Both the position numbers and the translations under genes were made by a program. The notes below the pieces were generated by a model that was not told where the DNA came from, did no database searches, and saw only the letters and a list, made by a program, of their open reading frames with translations. From Streptomyces lincolnensis (lineage in GTDB: Bacteria > Actinomycetota > Actinomycetes > Streptomycetales > Streptomycetaceae), in NCBI RefSeq assembly GCF_001685355.1, contig NZ_CP016438.1, positions 1,426,001 through 1,490,000 of the forward strand: DNA of 64,000 nucleotides. Reading direction: 5' to 3'. Shown here piece after piece: positions 15,708-23,877 of this stretch (its first letter is position 1; each line of letters starts with the position of its first letter).

Positions 15708-16766
15708 GTGGGTGAGCCGGTGACGGCCGAACGGTATCTGGACGGGTACGCCGAGTTGCTGGCCGAGGTCTCCGCCACCGGACGCCGCCCGACGCGCGAC
15801 GAGTTGGGGGCGCGGCGCGCGCTCGGGGAGCGGGCCGCCGACGACGGGCTCAGCCTGCGCATCCTCGTCCGGCACCACCTGGAGGCCACCCGCTCGGCGT
15901 GGCCCGGCGCCCCCGGCGCGGCGGACAGCGTCCTGGCCGCGGTGACACTGGCCGTCGACGCCTTCGCGGAAGGGTACGAGCGGGCCCAGCGGATGGCGGT
16001 GCGCCAGGAGGAGGCGGCCCGCCGCGAGTTCATCGACGACCTGCTCTACGGCCGCAGCGACCTGGGGCGCCTCGCCGAACGCGCCGAGCGGTTCGGCCTC
16101 GTCCTGTCCCGCGCGCACACGGTCGCGGTGGCCCGGGGGCCCGAGGCGTACGACGACACCGCGCCCGTCATCGGCCATGTGGAGGCCGCGCTCAACGCCC
16201 GCTTCGGCGACCGCCACGTCCTGCTCGCCACGAAGAACGGGCTCCTCGTCTGTGTCGCGCCCGGCGACCAGGAGGAGGTCCTCACGTTCTTCGCGCAGCA
16301 GGCGCACGCGGCGACGGACGGCAGCCGGGTCGCCGTCGGCCGCCCGCAGTCCGGTCCGGGCGGTGTCGTGCAGTCCTACGAGGAGGCCCTGAGCGCACTC
16401 GACCTCGCGGACCGCCTGGGCCTCGACGATCCGGTGGTGCGCACCGCCGACCTGCTCGTCTATCCCGTCCTCACCCGGGACCGGCAGGCGATGGCCGATC
16501 TGGTGCTCAGCGCGCTGGGACCACTGCGGGGCGCCCGGGGCGGTGCCGAGCCGCTGCTGCGGACGCTGGAGGTGTACTTCGACTCCGGCTGCACGGCCGC
16601 CGAGGCCGCACGCCGGCTGACGCTCAGCGTGCGGGCGCTCACCTATCGGCTGGAGCGCATCCACCGGCTCACCGGGGCCGACCCGGCCGATCCGACTCAC
16701 CGGTACACGCTCCAGACGGCGGTGATCGGGGCCCGGCTGCTGGGGTGGCCGGCGCAGGAGCTCTGA
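15708..16766 (+). CDS. PucR/CdaR-type transcriptional regulator
   Basis: The protein has 352 residues. The C-terminal 60 residues form the PucR HTH (LLRTLEVYFDSGCTAAEAARRLTLSVRALTYRLERIHRLTG), and the middle holds a GGDEF-like alpha/beta sensor region (about 120-250). These proteins act as activators of purine, diacid or other catabolic genes. Start choice: GTG 15708 has a run of six G at six-base spacing. GTG 15681, nine codons earlier, has AGGGG only three bases upstream. An inverted repeat TTGCCG-cttt-CCGGCAA (15602-15618) lies about 100 bp upstream and may be autoregulatory. It stands alone, so its targets are unknown. Confidence 0.8.
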   Translation: MGEPVTAERYLDGYAELLAEVSATGRRPTRDELGARRALGERAADDGLSLRILVRHHLEATRSAWPGAPGAADSVLAAVTLAVDAFAEGYERAQRMAVRQEEAARREFIDDLLYGRSDLGRLAERAERFGLVLSRAHTVAVARGPEAYDDTAPVIGHVEAALNARFGDRHVLLATKNGLLVCVAPGDQEEVLTFFAQQAHAATDGSRVAVGRPQSGPGGVVQSYEEALSALDLADRLGLDDPVVRTADLLVYPVLTRDRQAMADLVLSALGPLRGARGGAEPLLRTLEVYFDSGCTAAEAARRLTLSVRALTYRLERIHRLTGADPADPTHRYTLQTAVIGARLLGWPAQEL

Positions 16767-16773
16767 GGGACGG

Positions 16774-16794
16774 GCTTGCCGGGGTACGGCAAGC
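16774..16794. terminator. hairpin between convergent genes
   Basis: GCTTGCCG-gggta-CGGCAAGC is a perfect 8-bp stem just after the PucR stop, between two convergent genes. No T-run is present, as is common in Streptomyces terminators. Confidence 0.5.
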
Positions 16795-16848
16795 GGGGAT
16801 GCTCGCGGGAGCGGCTTCGGGCGGCCGGTCGTCCCTCGTGCGCGGGCC

Positions 16849-17643
16849 TCAGGAGCGGCGGCGGGGCTTGCCGCGCCGGGCGCTCTTGGCGGCGCCGGAG
16901 CGTGCGCCGGAGCCGGACCGGCCTCCGCCGCTCCTGGCGCCCTGGCCGGCCGACCTGCCGCCGGCCGGCTTCCGTCCGCCGCCCCCGCCCTTCGGTTCGG
17001 ACCGCTTGCCGTCCGAGCCGTCCGCGGGCTGCGTGCGGCCCCGGGTGCTGTTGACCGTGCGGCCGCGGACGATGCCGATGAAGTCCTCGACGAGGTCGGT
17101 GGTGGCGTCCTCGGGCCAGGACAGGGCGATCTCGGACTGGGGGGCGTCCACGAGAGGCCGGTAGGTGAGGTCGCGGCGGTGATGGAGGCGGGCCAGGGAC
17201 TGGGGGACGACGAGGACACCGATACCGGCGGCCACGAGGTCGACGGCGTCCGCGGTCGTGGCGGGGCGCTCGAAGGCGGGCTCCCCCGGCGGCCGCTCCC
17301 AGCCGATGACGTCGTCGAGGGGGTGCAGCACGACCTCCTCGGCGAGATCCGCGCAGGTCACCTCGTCCACCGCCGTCACCAGGTGGTCCTTGGGGACCAC
17401 GACGACCGTGGTCTCGGTGTAGAGGGGGATCGCGCTGAAGACCGTACGGTCGACGGGCAGCCGCACGAGACCGGCGTCCGCGGCCCCGTCGCGCAGCACG
17501 GCGGGAGCCTCGGCTGCGGTCACCTGGAGGAGCTCCAGGGGGATGTCCGGCAGGCGCTCGTTCCAGATCCGCACCCACTTGGCGGGCGTCACTCCGGGGA
17601 CGTACGCGAGCCGGAAGGAAGGGGATGCCGTCGAGTCTGTCAC
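16849..17643 (-). CDS. LysR substrate-binding domain protein lacking the HTH, with a basic tail
   Basis: The protein has 264 residues. Residues about 10-195 match the periplasmic-binding-like effector domain of LysR regulators (FRLAYVPGVTPAKWVRIWNERLPDIPLELLQV..., then AAGIGVLVVPQSLARL). The N-terminal winged HTH of true LysR proteins is absent; the start is well placed and nothing upstream in frame encodes it. Instead the last 65 residues are a disordered Gly/Arg/Lys/Ser-rich tail (GGGGGRKPAGGRSAG..., ending KPRRRS) that could bind nucleic acid. It is divergent from the DUF5997 gene with a 58-bp gap, so the two probably share a control region and possibly a function. Role unknown. Confidence 0.75.
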   Translation of the reverse strand: MTDSTASPSFRLAYVPGVTPAKWVRIWNERLPDIPLELLQVTAAEAPAVLRDGAADAGLVRLPVDRTVFSAIPLYTETTVVVVPKDHLVTAVDEVTCADLAEEVVLHPLDDVIGWERPPGEPAFERPATTADAVDLVAAGIGVLVVPQSLARLHHRRDLTYRPLVDAPQSEIALSWPEDATTDLVEDFIGIVRGRTVNSTRGRTQPADGSDGKRSEPKGGGGGRKPAGGRSAGQGARSGGGRSGSGARSGAAKSARRGKPRRRS

Positions 17644-17701
17644 GCGGCAAGGTTACCGACTGTGGTCGGAGCTCTCGTGCGCGGCCGATAGTCTGGACTG
17701 C

Positions 17702-18085
17702 ATGAAGTCGCACCAGAGCGCCCAGACGATGAAGCCCGCGACCGCGGCGAAGAAGCTGGGTGTGTACCTCCCCGCCACCCCCGCCGAGTTCCAGGAGGGT
17801 GTCGTTTCGCGCGCCGAGCTGGGCGAGCTCCAGACGAACCCGCCGCAGTGGTTGCAGGACCTGCGACACAACGGCCCGCACCCCCGGCCGGTCGTCGCGG
17901 CGCGGCTGGGTGTGTCCATCGCGGGTCTCGCCCGCGGCGGGGTCACCGAGCCGCTCACCACCGAGCAGATCGAGGCGCTGCGCGAGGACAAGCCCGAGTG
18001 GCTGGAGAAGGAGCGCGCCACGCAGGCGGAGGTCCGCAAGGAGAACGCGCGCATCAAGGAGAAGAAGAAGGCGCAGGAGGACTGA
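17702..18085 (+). CDS. DUF5997 family protein
   Basis: The protein has 127 residues and no known function. Its core (KPATAAKKLGVYLPATPAEFQEGVVSRAELGELQTNPPQWLQDLRHNGPHPRPVVAARLGVS) matches the actinobacterial DUF5997 family. A short helix-turn-helix-like stretch (VVAARLGVSIAGLARGGVTEPLT) and a charged C-terminal helix ending in KEKKKAQED suggest nucleic-acid or protein binding. It is divergent from the HTH-less LysR-like gene, and it is tempting to see one partner supplying the effector domain and the other the DNA contact, but this is inference. ATG 17702 was chosen; ATG 17729 is an alternative. Confidence 0.75.
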   Translation: MKSHQSAQTMKPATAAKKLGVYLPATPAEFQEGVVSRAELGELQTNPPQWLQDLRHNGPHPRPVVAARLGVSIAGLARGGVTEPLTTEQIEALREDKPEWLEKERATQAEVRKENARIKEKKKAQED

Positions 18086-18156
18086 GAGCCCAGGAGGACT
18101 GACGGCCTCCCGAAACTCCGGTGCGCCGGGTCGAACACCTCTGCGACCATTCCGGC

Positions 18157-20328
18157 ATGGTCCACCGTCTCGAATCCCTGGTCCTTCGGCATGCCCTTCG
18201 ACTGCCCCTGCCCGCGGCCCCCGCCGGTGAGGGCGACACAGCGGCGCGGCAGTTCGACGCCGCGCTGATGTCCGTCGGCTTCAAGCTGTCGGCGGACGCG
18301 CTGAAGCGGCTGTCGGGGCTGTCCGAGGGCACGGTCGTCGACACCGCCGTGCGCACGCTGGCCACCGTCCGCGAGATGGTCGGCGACCACGTGCGGCACA
18401 ACGTCTACTTCATCGACTTCCCGGCGAACGTCCCGGACACGTTCGAGTTCTGGATGCGGTGCGTGACCGAGGCGCTGGAGGACCGCAAGGCCCGCCCCGG
18501 CGTCATCGCCCAGCTCCGCACCGGCGTGATCAACCTGCTCACGCTGCCGTCGTACGGCAACTACCGGCACACGTACGACGAGATGCTCGCCGCGCACGAC
18601 GAGCTGACGGCCGCGGTGGGCGACCGGCTGACCGTCCTGCACCTGGGCGGGTCCCTGGAGGACGAGGTCACCGCCCTGTATCTGGCCCTGGCAGGCAGCA
18701 CCACCCCGCTCGGCGACGAGCATCTGGCCGACCTCGGGGTGCTCGCCGAGCACTGCGTGGACGGCCCGCAGCCGGAGACGTTCCCGGTGCGGGAGAACCG
18801 TGCCGTCGTCAACGCGGCCCGGCTGAAGACGGGTTCGGGACTGCTCCTGGACACCGTCACCGATGCGCTGCGGCTGGCCTGCGCGCTGTCGGGCGGGGAC
18901 GTGTCCCTCCAGGAGCCGACCCGGTTCCGTGCGCTGTCGCGGCCGGTCCGCCGGGCCCTGCTCGCGGGGCTGGACTCGGTCGTCGCGGCGGCCCCGGCCA
19001 AGGTGGCCGACGTCCTCACGCACCGGGAGGCATTCAAGCGGCTCGGCGAGCGTCTGCACCCGCACGAGTACCCGCAGTGGCCGCACGCGGCCGAGGTGTT
19101 CGCCGTCGCCCGGGGCGAGAAGAGGGCGTACACCTTCGACGGCCGCGTCGAGGCGCTGCTCGGCGCGGATGACGTCACCGGGGCCGTGGAGCTGCTCACA
19201 TCCGCGCCCGGCAGGCTGTTCCGCGCGCTGGACCGGCTGCTGCGCACCGCCGCCACGCAGGAGGAGCGGGACGTCGTGGTCGCCGCCGTCGAGCGGGTCG
19301 CCCCGGAGGTCTCCGGGCGGGTCGTGCTGTCGGTGCGCGAGTATCTGCACAACCGGGCCGCGGAGGCGGGCCGCAAGCGGGTGTTCATCAACCGTGCCGG
19401 CCGCGCGCATGTCGCCGATGACACGCGGGCGGCCGTACCGGAGGCGGATCGCAGGCGTCTGATCACCGCGCTCGACGCGGAGATCGGCCGCCGGCTCCCG
19501 TCCCCGGAGCGGCTGGTGGTCGACCCCGACATCCTCGCCGTGGCGCTCCCGCTCAGCGGGCGGGCGGCCTCGGCCGGGCTCGGGGTGCTGCCCCGCGGTT
19601 CCGTCTCGCCGGTCGACGGGGAGCTGCTGCGGTTCTTCGTGTACTGGAAGCAGGCGCAGCGGGTCACCGACTACGACCTGTCGGCGCTGCTGCTGGACGC
19701 GGCGTACGAGACGGTGACGTGGCTGTCGTACACCAGTCTCCGCGAGGTGGAGGGCGAGCACTCCGGTGACATCACCAACGCCCCCGACGGCGCCTCGGAG
19801 TTCATCGACCTGCGGCTCGGGGCGGTGCGGGGCACGTACATCGTGCCGCAGGTCAACATCTACTCCGGGGAGAAGTTCGAGGAGGCCGAGGAGTCGTTCT
19901 TCGGGTTCATGCTGCGTGCGGCCGAGCAGAAGGGACGGCCCTTCGAGGCGCGTACCGTGCGCATGAAGTCGGAGCTGCGGGGTCCTGGCCGGGTGGCGCT
20001 GCCGCTGGCGTTCCGGCGTGCGCAGGACGGGAGTTGGCACGCCAAGTGGCTGCACCTCTACCTGAAGGGGCATCCGGCGTACAACCGCGTGGAGGGCAAC
20101 CAGGTGTCGGTGGCGACGCTGCTGCGCGGCATCGTCGAGCGCGAGCAGCTGACGGTCGGCTATCTGACCGGGCTGATGGCGAACGGCGGTACGGATGTGG
20201 TGTCTTGGGATGCCGCGTCGGTGCCGGACGGGCCGGTGACCTACATCGGACTGGAGCGTCCCGAGGGTCTGCACCCGGACTCGGTGGTCATCACCCCTGA
20301 AAATCTGCGCGACTTGATCCCCGAGTAA
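18157..20328 (+). CDS. large TerD-domain protein related to the MXAN_6230/SCO0854 family, RING motif absent
   Basis: The protein has 723 residues. The C-terminal third (about 490-650) reads as a TerD-like domain: LRFFVYWKQ...DYDLSALLLDAAYETVTWLSYTSLREVEGEHSGDITNAPDGASEFIDLRLGAVRGTYIVPQVNIYSGEKFEEAEESFFGF. Asp-rich turns there match the calcium sites of TerD. The N-terminal 150 residues resemble the helical part of the MXAN_6230/SCO0854 family, but where those proteins carry a Cys/His RING-type zinc motif this one has none. TerD proteins belong to tellurite-resistance and stress-associated gene sets, probably as calcium-binding scaffolds. No other ter genes are nearby. The ribosome binding site is poor for both ATG 18157 and GTG 18121. 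Confidence 0.7.
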   Translation: MVHRLESLVLRHALRLPLPAAPAGEGDTAARQFDAALMSVGFKLSADALKRLSGLSEGTVVDTAVRTLATVREMVGDHVRHNVYFIDFPANVPDTFEFWMRCVTEALEDRKARPGVIAQLRTGVINLLTLPSYGNYRHTYDEMLAAHDELTAAVGDRLTVLHLGGSLEDEVTALYLALAGSTTPLGDEHLADLGVLAEHCVDGPQPETFPVRENRAVVNAARLKTGSGLLLDTVTDALRLACALSGGDVSLQEPTRFRALSRPVRRALLAGLDSVVAAAPAKVADVLTHREAFKRLGERLHPHEYPQWPHAAEVFAVARGEKRAYTFDGRVEALLGADDVTGAVELLTSAPGRLFRALDRLLRTAATQEERDVVVAAVERVAPEVSGRVVLSVREYLHNRAAEAGRKRVFINRAGRAHVADDTRAAVPEADRRRLITALDAEIGRRLPSPERLVVDPDILAVALPLSGRAASAGLGVLPRGSVSPVDGELLRFFVYWKQAQRVTDYDLSALLLDAAYETVTWLSYTSLREVEGEHSGDITNAPDGASEFIDLRLGAVRGTYIVPQVNIYSGEKFEEAEESFFGFMLRAAEQKGRPFEARTVRMKSELRGPGRVALPLAFRRAQDGSWHAKWLHLYLKGHPAYNRVEGNQVSVATLLRGIVEREQLTVGYLTGLMANGGTDVVSWDAASVPDGPVTYIGLERPEGLHPDSVVITPENLRDLIPE

Positions 20329-20350
20329 CTGTTAGCGTTTGCCGTGGCGA

Positions 20351-20560
20351 GGCCATGAAGGGGCTTCCTTCTCACCGGTTTTCAACCGGGCCTCTTAAGC
20401 TCCAGCCCTTTCGCTTTCCTCGCCCTCGGTATCGCACCGGGCGGCGCCCGCGGGTCACCGCGGGCGCCGCCCATGGTGGGGCCATGAGGGAGCTTCCTTC
20501 TCATCGACTGCCTTTCGGGGCTTGAATTCAGCCCCTCGCTCTCCCCGCCCGCGATGTCGG
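20351..20560. repeat. two degenerate tandem copies of an ~80-bp element in a convergent intergenic region
   Basis: Copies begin at 20351 and 20480 (period 129 bp). The best conserved part, about 25 bp, is ggccatga-R-gg-R-gcttccttctca-Y-cg, followed by looser similarity ending in ctcgccc...atgtcgg-like bases. On the plus strand each copy opens a short frame starting M-K/R-G/E-LPSHR. No gene on either strand needs this region as a promoter. It could be a structured RNA, a relic of a mobile element end, or short peptide genes; none can be proven here. Confidence 0.55.
20439..20472. terminator. perfect 15-bp stem hairpin between the repeat copies
   Basis: GGGCGGCGCCCGCGG and its exact inverse flank a GTCA loop. 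It lies between the two repeat copies and between convergent genes, so it is suited to terminate both transcripts. Confidence 0.7.
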
Positions 20561-20588
20561 GCACCCAGGCGGTCCCGGATCGGTGCGC

Positions 20589-21461
20589 TCACCGTTCCAG
20601 GGCCGCCTTCGCCGTGCTGAGCGCCTGCCGCGCGTACCCCCGTCCGAAGAGCACCGCGTGCACCAGGAGGGGGAAGAGCTGGTGCAGTCCGACGCGGTCC
20701 GCCCAGCCGTCGGCGAGGGGTGCGGCCCGGTGGTAGCCCTCCCGTACCTGGTCGAGGTGGGGGCAGCCGAAGAGGTGGAGCATCGCAAGGTCGGTCTCGC
20801 GGTGGCCGCCGTGGGCGGCGGGGTCGATCAGCCACACCTGGTCCGGTCCCCACAGGACGTTGCCGTTCCACAGGTCCCCGTGCAGCCGGGCCGGCGGTTC
20901 GGCCGGTCCCGCCAGGTCCGGCAGCCGCTCGCAGACCCGCTCGAACAGGGCGGCCTCGGTGGAGCGGAGGGTGCCCGCGTCGGCCGCGAGGCGTACATAG
21001 GGCAGCACCCGGTGCTCGGCGTACCACAGGGGCCAGTCGGTGCCCGGTACGTTCCGCATGGGGGCGCGTCCGATGTACGCGTCCTGCGGGCCGCCGGGCG
21101 GCGGGGCGCCGAACGCGGGCGCGCCGGCGGCGTGCAGGGCGGCGAGGTCCCGGCCGAACCGGAGTGCCGCCTCGGCGCCCGGCCGCCCTGGTGGAACCCG
21201 GTCGATGACCAGCCGGTGGGGGTCGTCGCCGTGGACGGTGGGGACGGCGACCGCTCCGGCGGCGGTCAGCCAGCGCAGTCCCGCCGTCTCGGCGCGTGCC
21301 GCGCCGGGTCCGTCGCCCCGCTTGACCACGACCGTGTGCCCGTCGTCGAGGGTGACCTCGGTCAGCGCCCCGGACAGCGGGCGCACGGCACGCACCGCGC
21401 GCCCGGTCAGCCGGGCGGCCACGGCCCCGGGGTCCTCGCCCTCTCCCCTGTGATCCGTCAT
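20589..21461 (-). CDS. fructosamine kinase family protein
   Basis: The protein has 290 residues. It has a protein-kinase-like fold with the Lys of TVVVKRGDG near 50, the catalytic loop LHGDLWNGNVLW near 195 and the metal Asp of WLIDPAAHGGHRETDLAML near 210, as in FN3K/FN3K-RP. Such enzymes phosphorylate ketosamines formed by protein glycation so that they fall off (deglycation). The start was set at ATG 21461 because it overlaps the stop of the upstream phosphotransferase gene by ATGA, which implies translational coupling; an ATG five codons earlier is possible. It ends near the tandem repeat region. Confidence 0.85.
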   Translation of the reverse strand: MTDHRGEGEDPGAVAARLTGRAVRAVRPLSGALTEVTLDDGHTVVVKRGDGPGAARAETAGLRWLTAAGAVAVPTVHGDDPHRLVIDRVPPGRPGAEAALRFGRDLAALHAAGAPAFGAPPPGGPQDAYIGRAPMRNVPGTDWPLWYAEHRVLPYVRLAADAGTLRSTEAALFERVCERLPDLAGPAEPPARLHGDLWNGNVLWGPDQVWLIDPAAHGGHRETDLAMLHLFGCPHLDQVREGYHRAAPLADGWADRVGLHQLFPLLVHAVLFGRGYARQALSTAKAALER

Positions 21462-22381
21462 GCCGTACCGAACCATGCCTCGGCCAGGGCCGTGAGGGTT
21501 CCCTCGTCGGGGGCTCCGAGCTCGCGCAGGTACCAGGGAAGGTTGCTGTACACGTGCAGCAGTGTGTACGCGAGCAGCTCGGCCGGTGCGAAGACCCGGC
21601 CGTAGGACGTGGTGAGGCGGCTCATCAGGTGCGGGTCGCCGCGGGTGACGAAGAGGCCGACGCCGACGAAGTCGTAGGCGCGATGGCCGATCATGGCGGG
21701 TTCGAAGTCGAACAGGCCGGTCAGGCGAGGGCCGGCGGGGTCGACGAGGAGGTGCTGCCGCATGACCTCGGTGTGCAGCAGACAGCGGCCCGGGTCGCGG
21801 GGCAGGGGGACCGAGGCGAGGAAGTCGGGGATCTGTTCCAGCCAGGCGGCGGGCAGTCCGTGGCCGCGCTGCTGCTCCACGGCCGCGGCGCGGCGGCGGT
21901 CCAGGAAGGCGCCCCAGTCTCCGGGCCCGAGGGCGTCGGCGAGGGGGCCGGGGTCCACGGTGTGCAGCACGGCGAGGGTCTCCCCGATGTCGGCGACGAG
22001 CCGCTCGTGGCCGGTCCTGGGGAGGCGGTTCCAGGCGTGGGCGAGGTTCTCGCCCCGCAGCCGGGACATCAGGACGTAGCGCCAGCCGTTCTCGTAGGCG
22101 CCGGCGTCATGGACCCGCGGTGTGGGCACGGGCAGCAGTCCGTGCAGGTGGGACAGGACCCGGCCCTCGGTGAGGCCGTCCTGGGCCGCCGCCTTGGGGA
22201 ACAGCTTGAGGACGAGTTCGTCGCCCACGGCGTATACCGGCTGCGATCCCTCCGCGAAACGGCTCAGCGGCGCTCCCGCCAGGCCGAGCCGTGAGCAGAG
22301 GTCCTGTGCCCCCGCCCGCATCACCGTCTCGTCCGGGACGACCGCGTCCCATTCCTCGTCCGTCTCGACCACAGGCAGCAT
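21458..22381 (-). CDS. aminoglycoside phosphotransferase (APH) family kinase
   Basis: The protein has 307 residues from ATG 22381; longer in-frame versions read into the divergent promoter of the sugar operon. Kinase-like motifs are VLKLFPK near 58 (ATP Lys), then LLHTEVMRQHLLVD near 195 in place of the usual HGDxxxxNxL, and LTGLFDFEPAMIGHRAYDFVGVGLFV near 212 with the metal Asp. The catalytic Asp of the HGD motif is replaced by Glu, so activity on antibiotics is doubtful. It is overlapped by the fructosamine kinase gene, so the pair may phosphorylate related amino-sugar or glycated substrates. Confidence 0.75.
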   Translation of the reverse strand: MLPVVETDEEWDAVVPDETVMRAGAQDLCSRLGLAGAPLSRFAEGSQPVYAVGDELVLKLFPKAAAQDGLTEGRVLSHLHGLLPVPTPRVHDAGAYENGWRYVLMSRLRGENLAHAWNRLPRTGHERLVADIGETLAVLHTVDPGPLADALGPGDWGAFLDRRRAAAVEQQRGHGLPAAWLEQIPDFLASVPLPRDPGRCLLHTEVMRQHLLVDPAGPRLTGLFDFEPAMIGHRAYDFVGVGLFVTRGDPHLMSRLTTSYGRVFAPAELLAYTLLHVYSNLPWYLRELGAPDEGTLTALAEAWFGTA

Positions 22382-22458
22382 GCCCGGGACGGTAGGCGGC
22401 CGTCGCACCCCGCACAACGCGTTTTGGTGTGACACCGGTGAAACCTTCCAGCCATGTA

Positions 22459-22488
22459 TTGACATACGGCCGAAACCATCCGTAGCTT
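22459..22488 (+). promoter_or_regulatory. candidate sigma-HrdB-type promoter of the ABC/glucarate operon
   Basis: TTGACA at 22459-22464 and TAGCTT at 22483-22488 are separated by 18 bp, 55 bp upstream of the solute-binding protein start. The -35 is perfect to consensus. Confidence 0.55.
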
Positions 22489-22505
22489 GGCCGATCATTT
22501 AGATT

Positions 22506-22522
22506 CGTGAAGCTGGTTCACG
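22506..22522. promoter_or_regulatory. inverted repeat at the start of the ABC/glucarate operon transcript
   Basis: CGTGAA-gctgg-TTCACG lies 18 bp downstream of the candidate -10 and just before the start codon region. Its size and place fit an operator for a dimeric repressor of the operon. No regulator gene is adjacent. Confidence 0.45.
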
Positions 22523-22542
22523 GATATGAACGGAGAGTGTCC

Positions 22543-23877
22543 ATGGGCGATCGCCGACGACACCGCAGGCTGGCTGCCGCGGTCACCGTCGCGGGGCTGG
22601 TGTTCGGAACGGCCGCCTGTGGCTCCGGTTCCGACAGCGCCGGCAGCGGCGACCCGAACACGCTGGAGGTGTGGACCCGGAGCAATCCGGACTCCGCCGC
22701 CACCTACCAGCGCGTCTTCGCGGCCTTCACGAAGAGGACCGGCATCAGGATCGACTACCAGCCGGTCATCAACTTCGACCAGCAGCTCCAGAGCCGGGCC
22801 TCCACCAAGGACCTGCCGGACGTCATGATCAACGACACGGCTCTGATGGGCAGTTACCAGAGCCAGGGGCTGCTCAAGCCGATCGACCCCGCCTCGATCG
22901 CGGGCGGCGACCAGATCACCGGCAAGTCCTGGTCCTCCACCGTGGGCATCGACGGCAAGCACTACGGCATCCCCTACTCCCGCCAGGCCCAGACGCTGAT
23001 GATCCGCACGGACTGGCTGAAGAAGCTCGGTCTGAAGGCGCCCACGACCTGGCAGGAGATGCTCTCCGTCGCCAAGGCCTTCGCCACGAAGGACCCGGAC
23101 GGCGACGGCAAGGCCGACACCTACGGCATCGTCGCGCCGGGCAGCGCCCAGAACGGCTACGCCGCCTGGTGGGGCGCGAGCTTCCTGTGGCAGGGCGGCG
23201 CGCAGATCATCGAGCCGGCCGGCCGGGGCAAGTACCGCCCTGCCATGGACTCGACGGCCGCAGTGAACGCCGTGACCTGGATGAAGGACAACCTCTTCTG
23301 CGGCGACAAGGGCGTCCTCCAGCCCGGCGCGATCACCGCCGTCACCTCGACGGCCACCAACTTCCAGGACGGCAACGCCGGGATGTACATGACCGGGCCG
23401 TACAACATCACCACCTTCGACGGCACGCTCGGCAAGGACAAGTACGAGGTCGTCCCGGCTCCCGCGGGCCCGGCCGGCGGGGATGTGCTGGCCGACGGCG
23501 AGAACGTCTACCTCGGCGCCAAGACCGGCAAGGACAGGCAGGAACGGGCGCTGGCCGCGTTCCTGGTCTCGCCGGAGGGCCAGAGGATCGCCATGACCAG
23601 CGTCGACGGCCACCAGCCCGTCGTCCGCATCCCCGTGAACTCCACGCTGGACGCGGCGAAGGTCCGTGACGACGCCCGCTGGAGCGTCGTGCAGAAGGCC
23701 TACGAGGACGCCTCCCAGCAGTTCCCGAACGCCCCGGACTTCGCCCCGATCAAGCAGGACACCGCCGACAGCCTCAACGCGATCTTCACGTACTGCGGCG
23801 GCGACGTCCGCTCCCAGCTGGGGGAGCTCAACGACACCCTCGCCGGCGACCTCAAGGACCAGGACCTGCTGACATGA
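22543..23877 (+). CDS. extracellular solute-binding lipoprotein of a sugar-type (CUT1) ABC importer
   Basis: The protein has 444 residues from ATG 22543, with GGAGA upstream. The signal peptide ends in the lipobox FGTAAC, with Cys near residue 26 as the lipidated residue, so the protein is anchored outside the membrane. The rest is a family 1 binding protein (EVWTRSNPD...YQRVFAAFTKRTGIRIDYQPV, DVMINDTALMGSYQSQGLLKPID, GIPYSRQAQTLMIRTDWLKKLGLKAPTTWQEM). Since it leads an operon that ends in glucarate-breakdown enzymes, the ligand is probably an aldarate or a uronate-bearing oligosaccharide. It overlaps the first permease by 4 bp. Confidence 0.88.
   Translation: MGDRRRHRRLAAAVTVAGLVFGTAACGSGSDSAGSGDPNTLEVWTRSNPDSAATYQRVFAAFTKRTGIRIDYQPVINFDQQLQSRASTKDLPDVMINDTALMGSYQSQGLLKPIDPASIAGGDQITGKSWSSTVGIDGKHYGIPYSRQAQTLMIRTDWLKKLGLKAPTTWQEMLSVAKAFATKDPDGDGKADTYGIVAPGSAQNGYAAWWGASFLWQGGAQIIEPAGRGKYRPAMDSTAAVNAVTWMKDNLFCGDKGVLQPGAITAVTSTATNFQDGNAGMYMTGPYNITTFDGTLGKDKYEVVPAPAGPAGGDVLADGENVYLGAKTGKDRQERALAAFLVSPEGQRIAMTSVDGHQPVVRIPVNSTLDAAKVRDDARWSVVQKAYEDASQQFPNAPDFAPIKQDTADSLNAIFTYCGGDVRSQLGELNDTLAGDLKDQDLLT

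Noticed and set aside
20351..20560. TnpB omega-RNA or a complete IS200/IS605 element
   Set aside because: The repeat shows a loose resemblance to such element ends, but no transposase or TnpB remnant exists nearby. Kept only as one possible explanation of the repeat.
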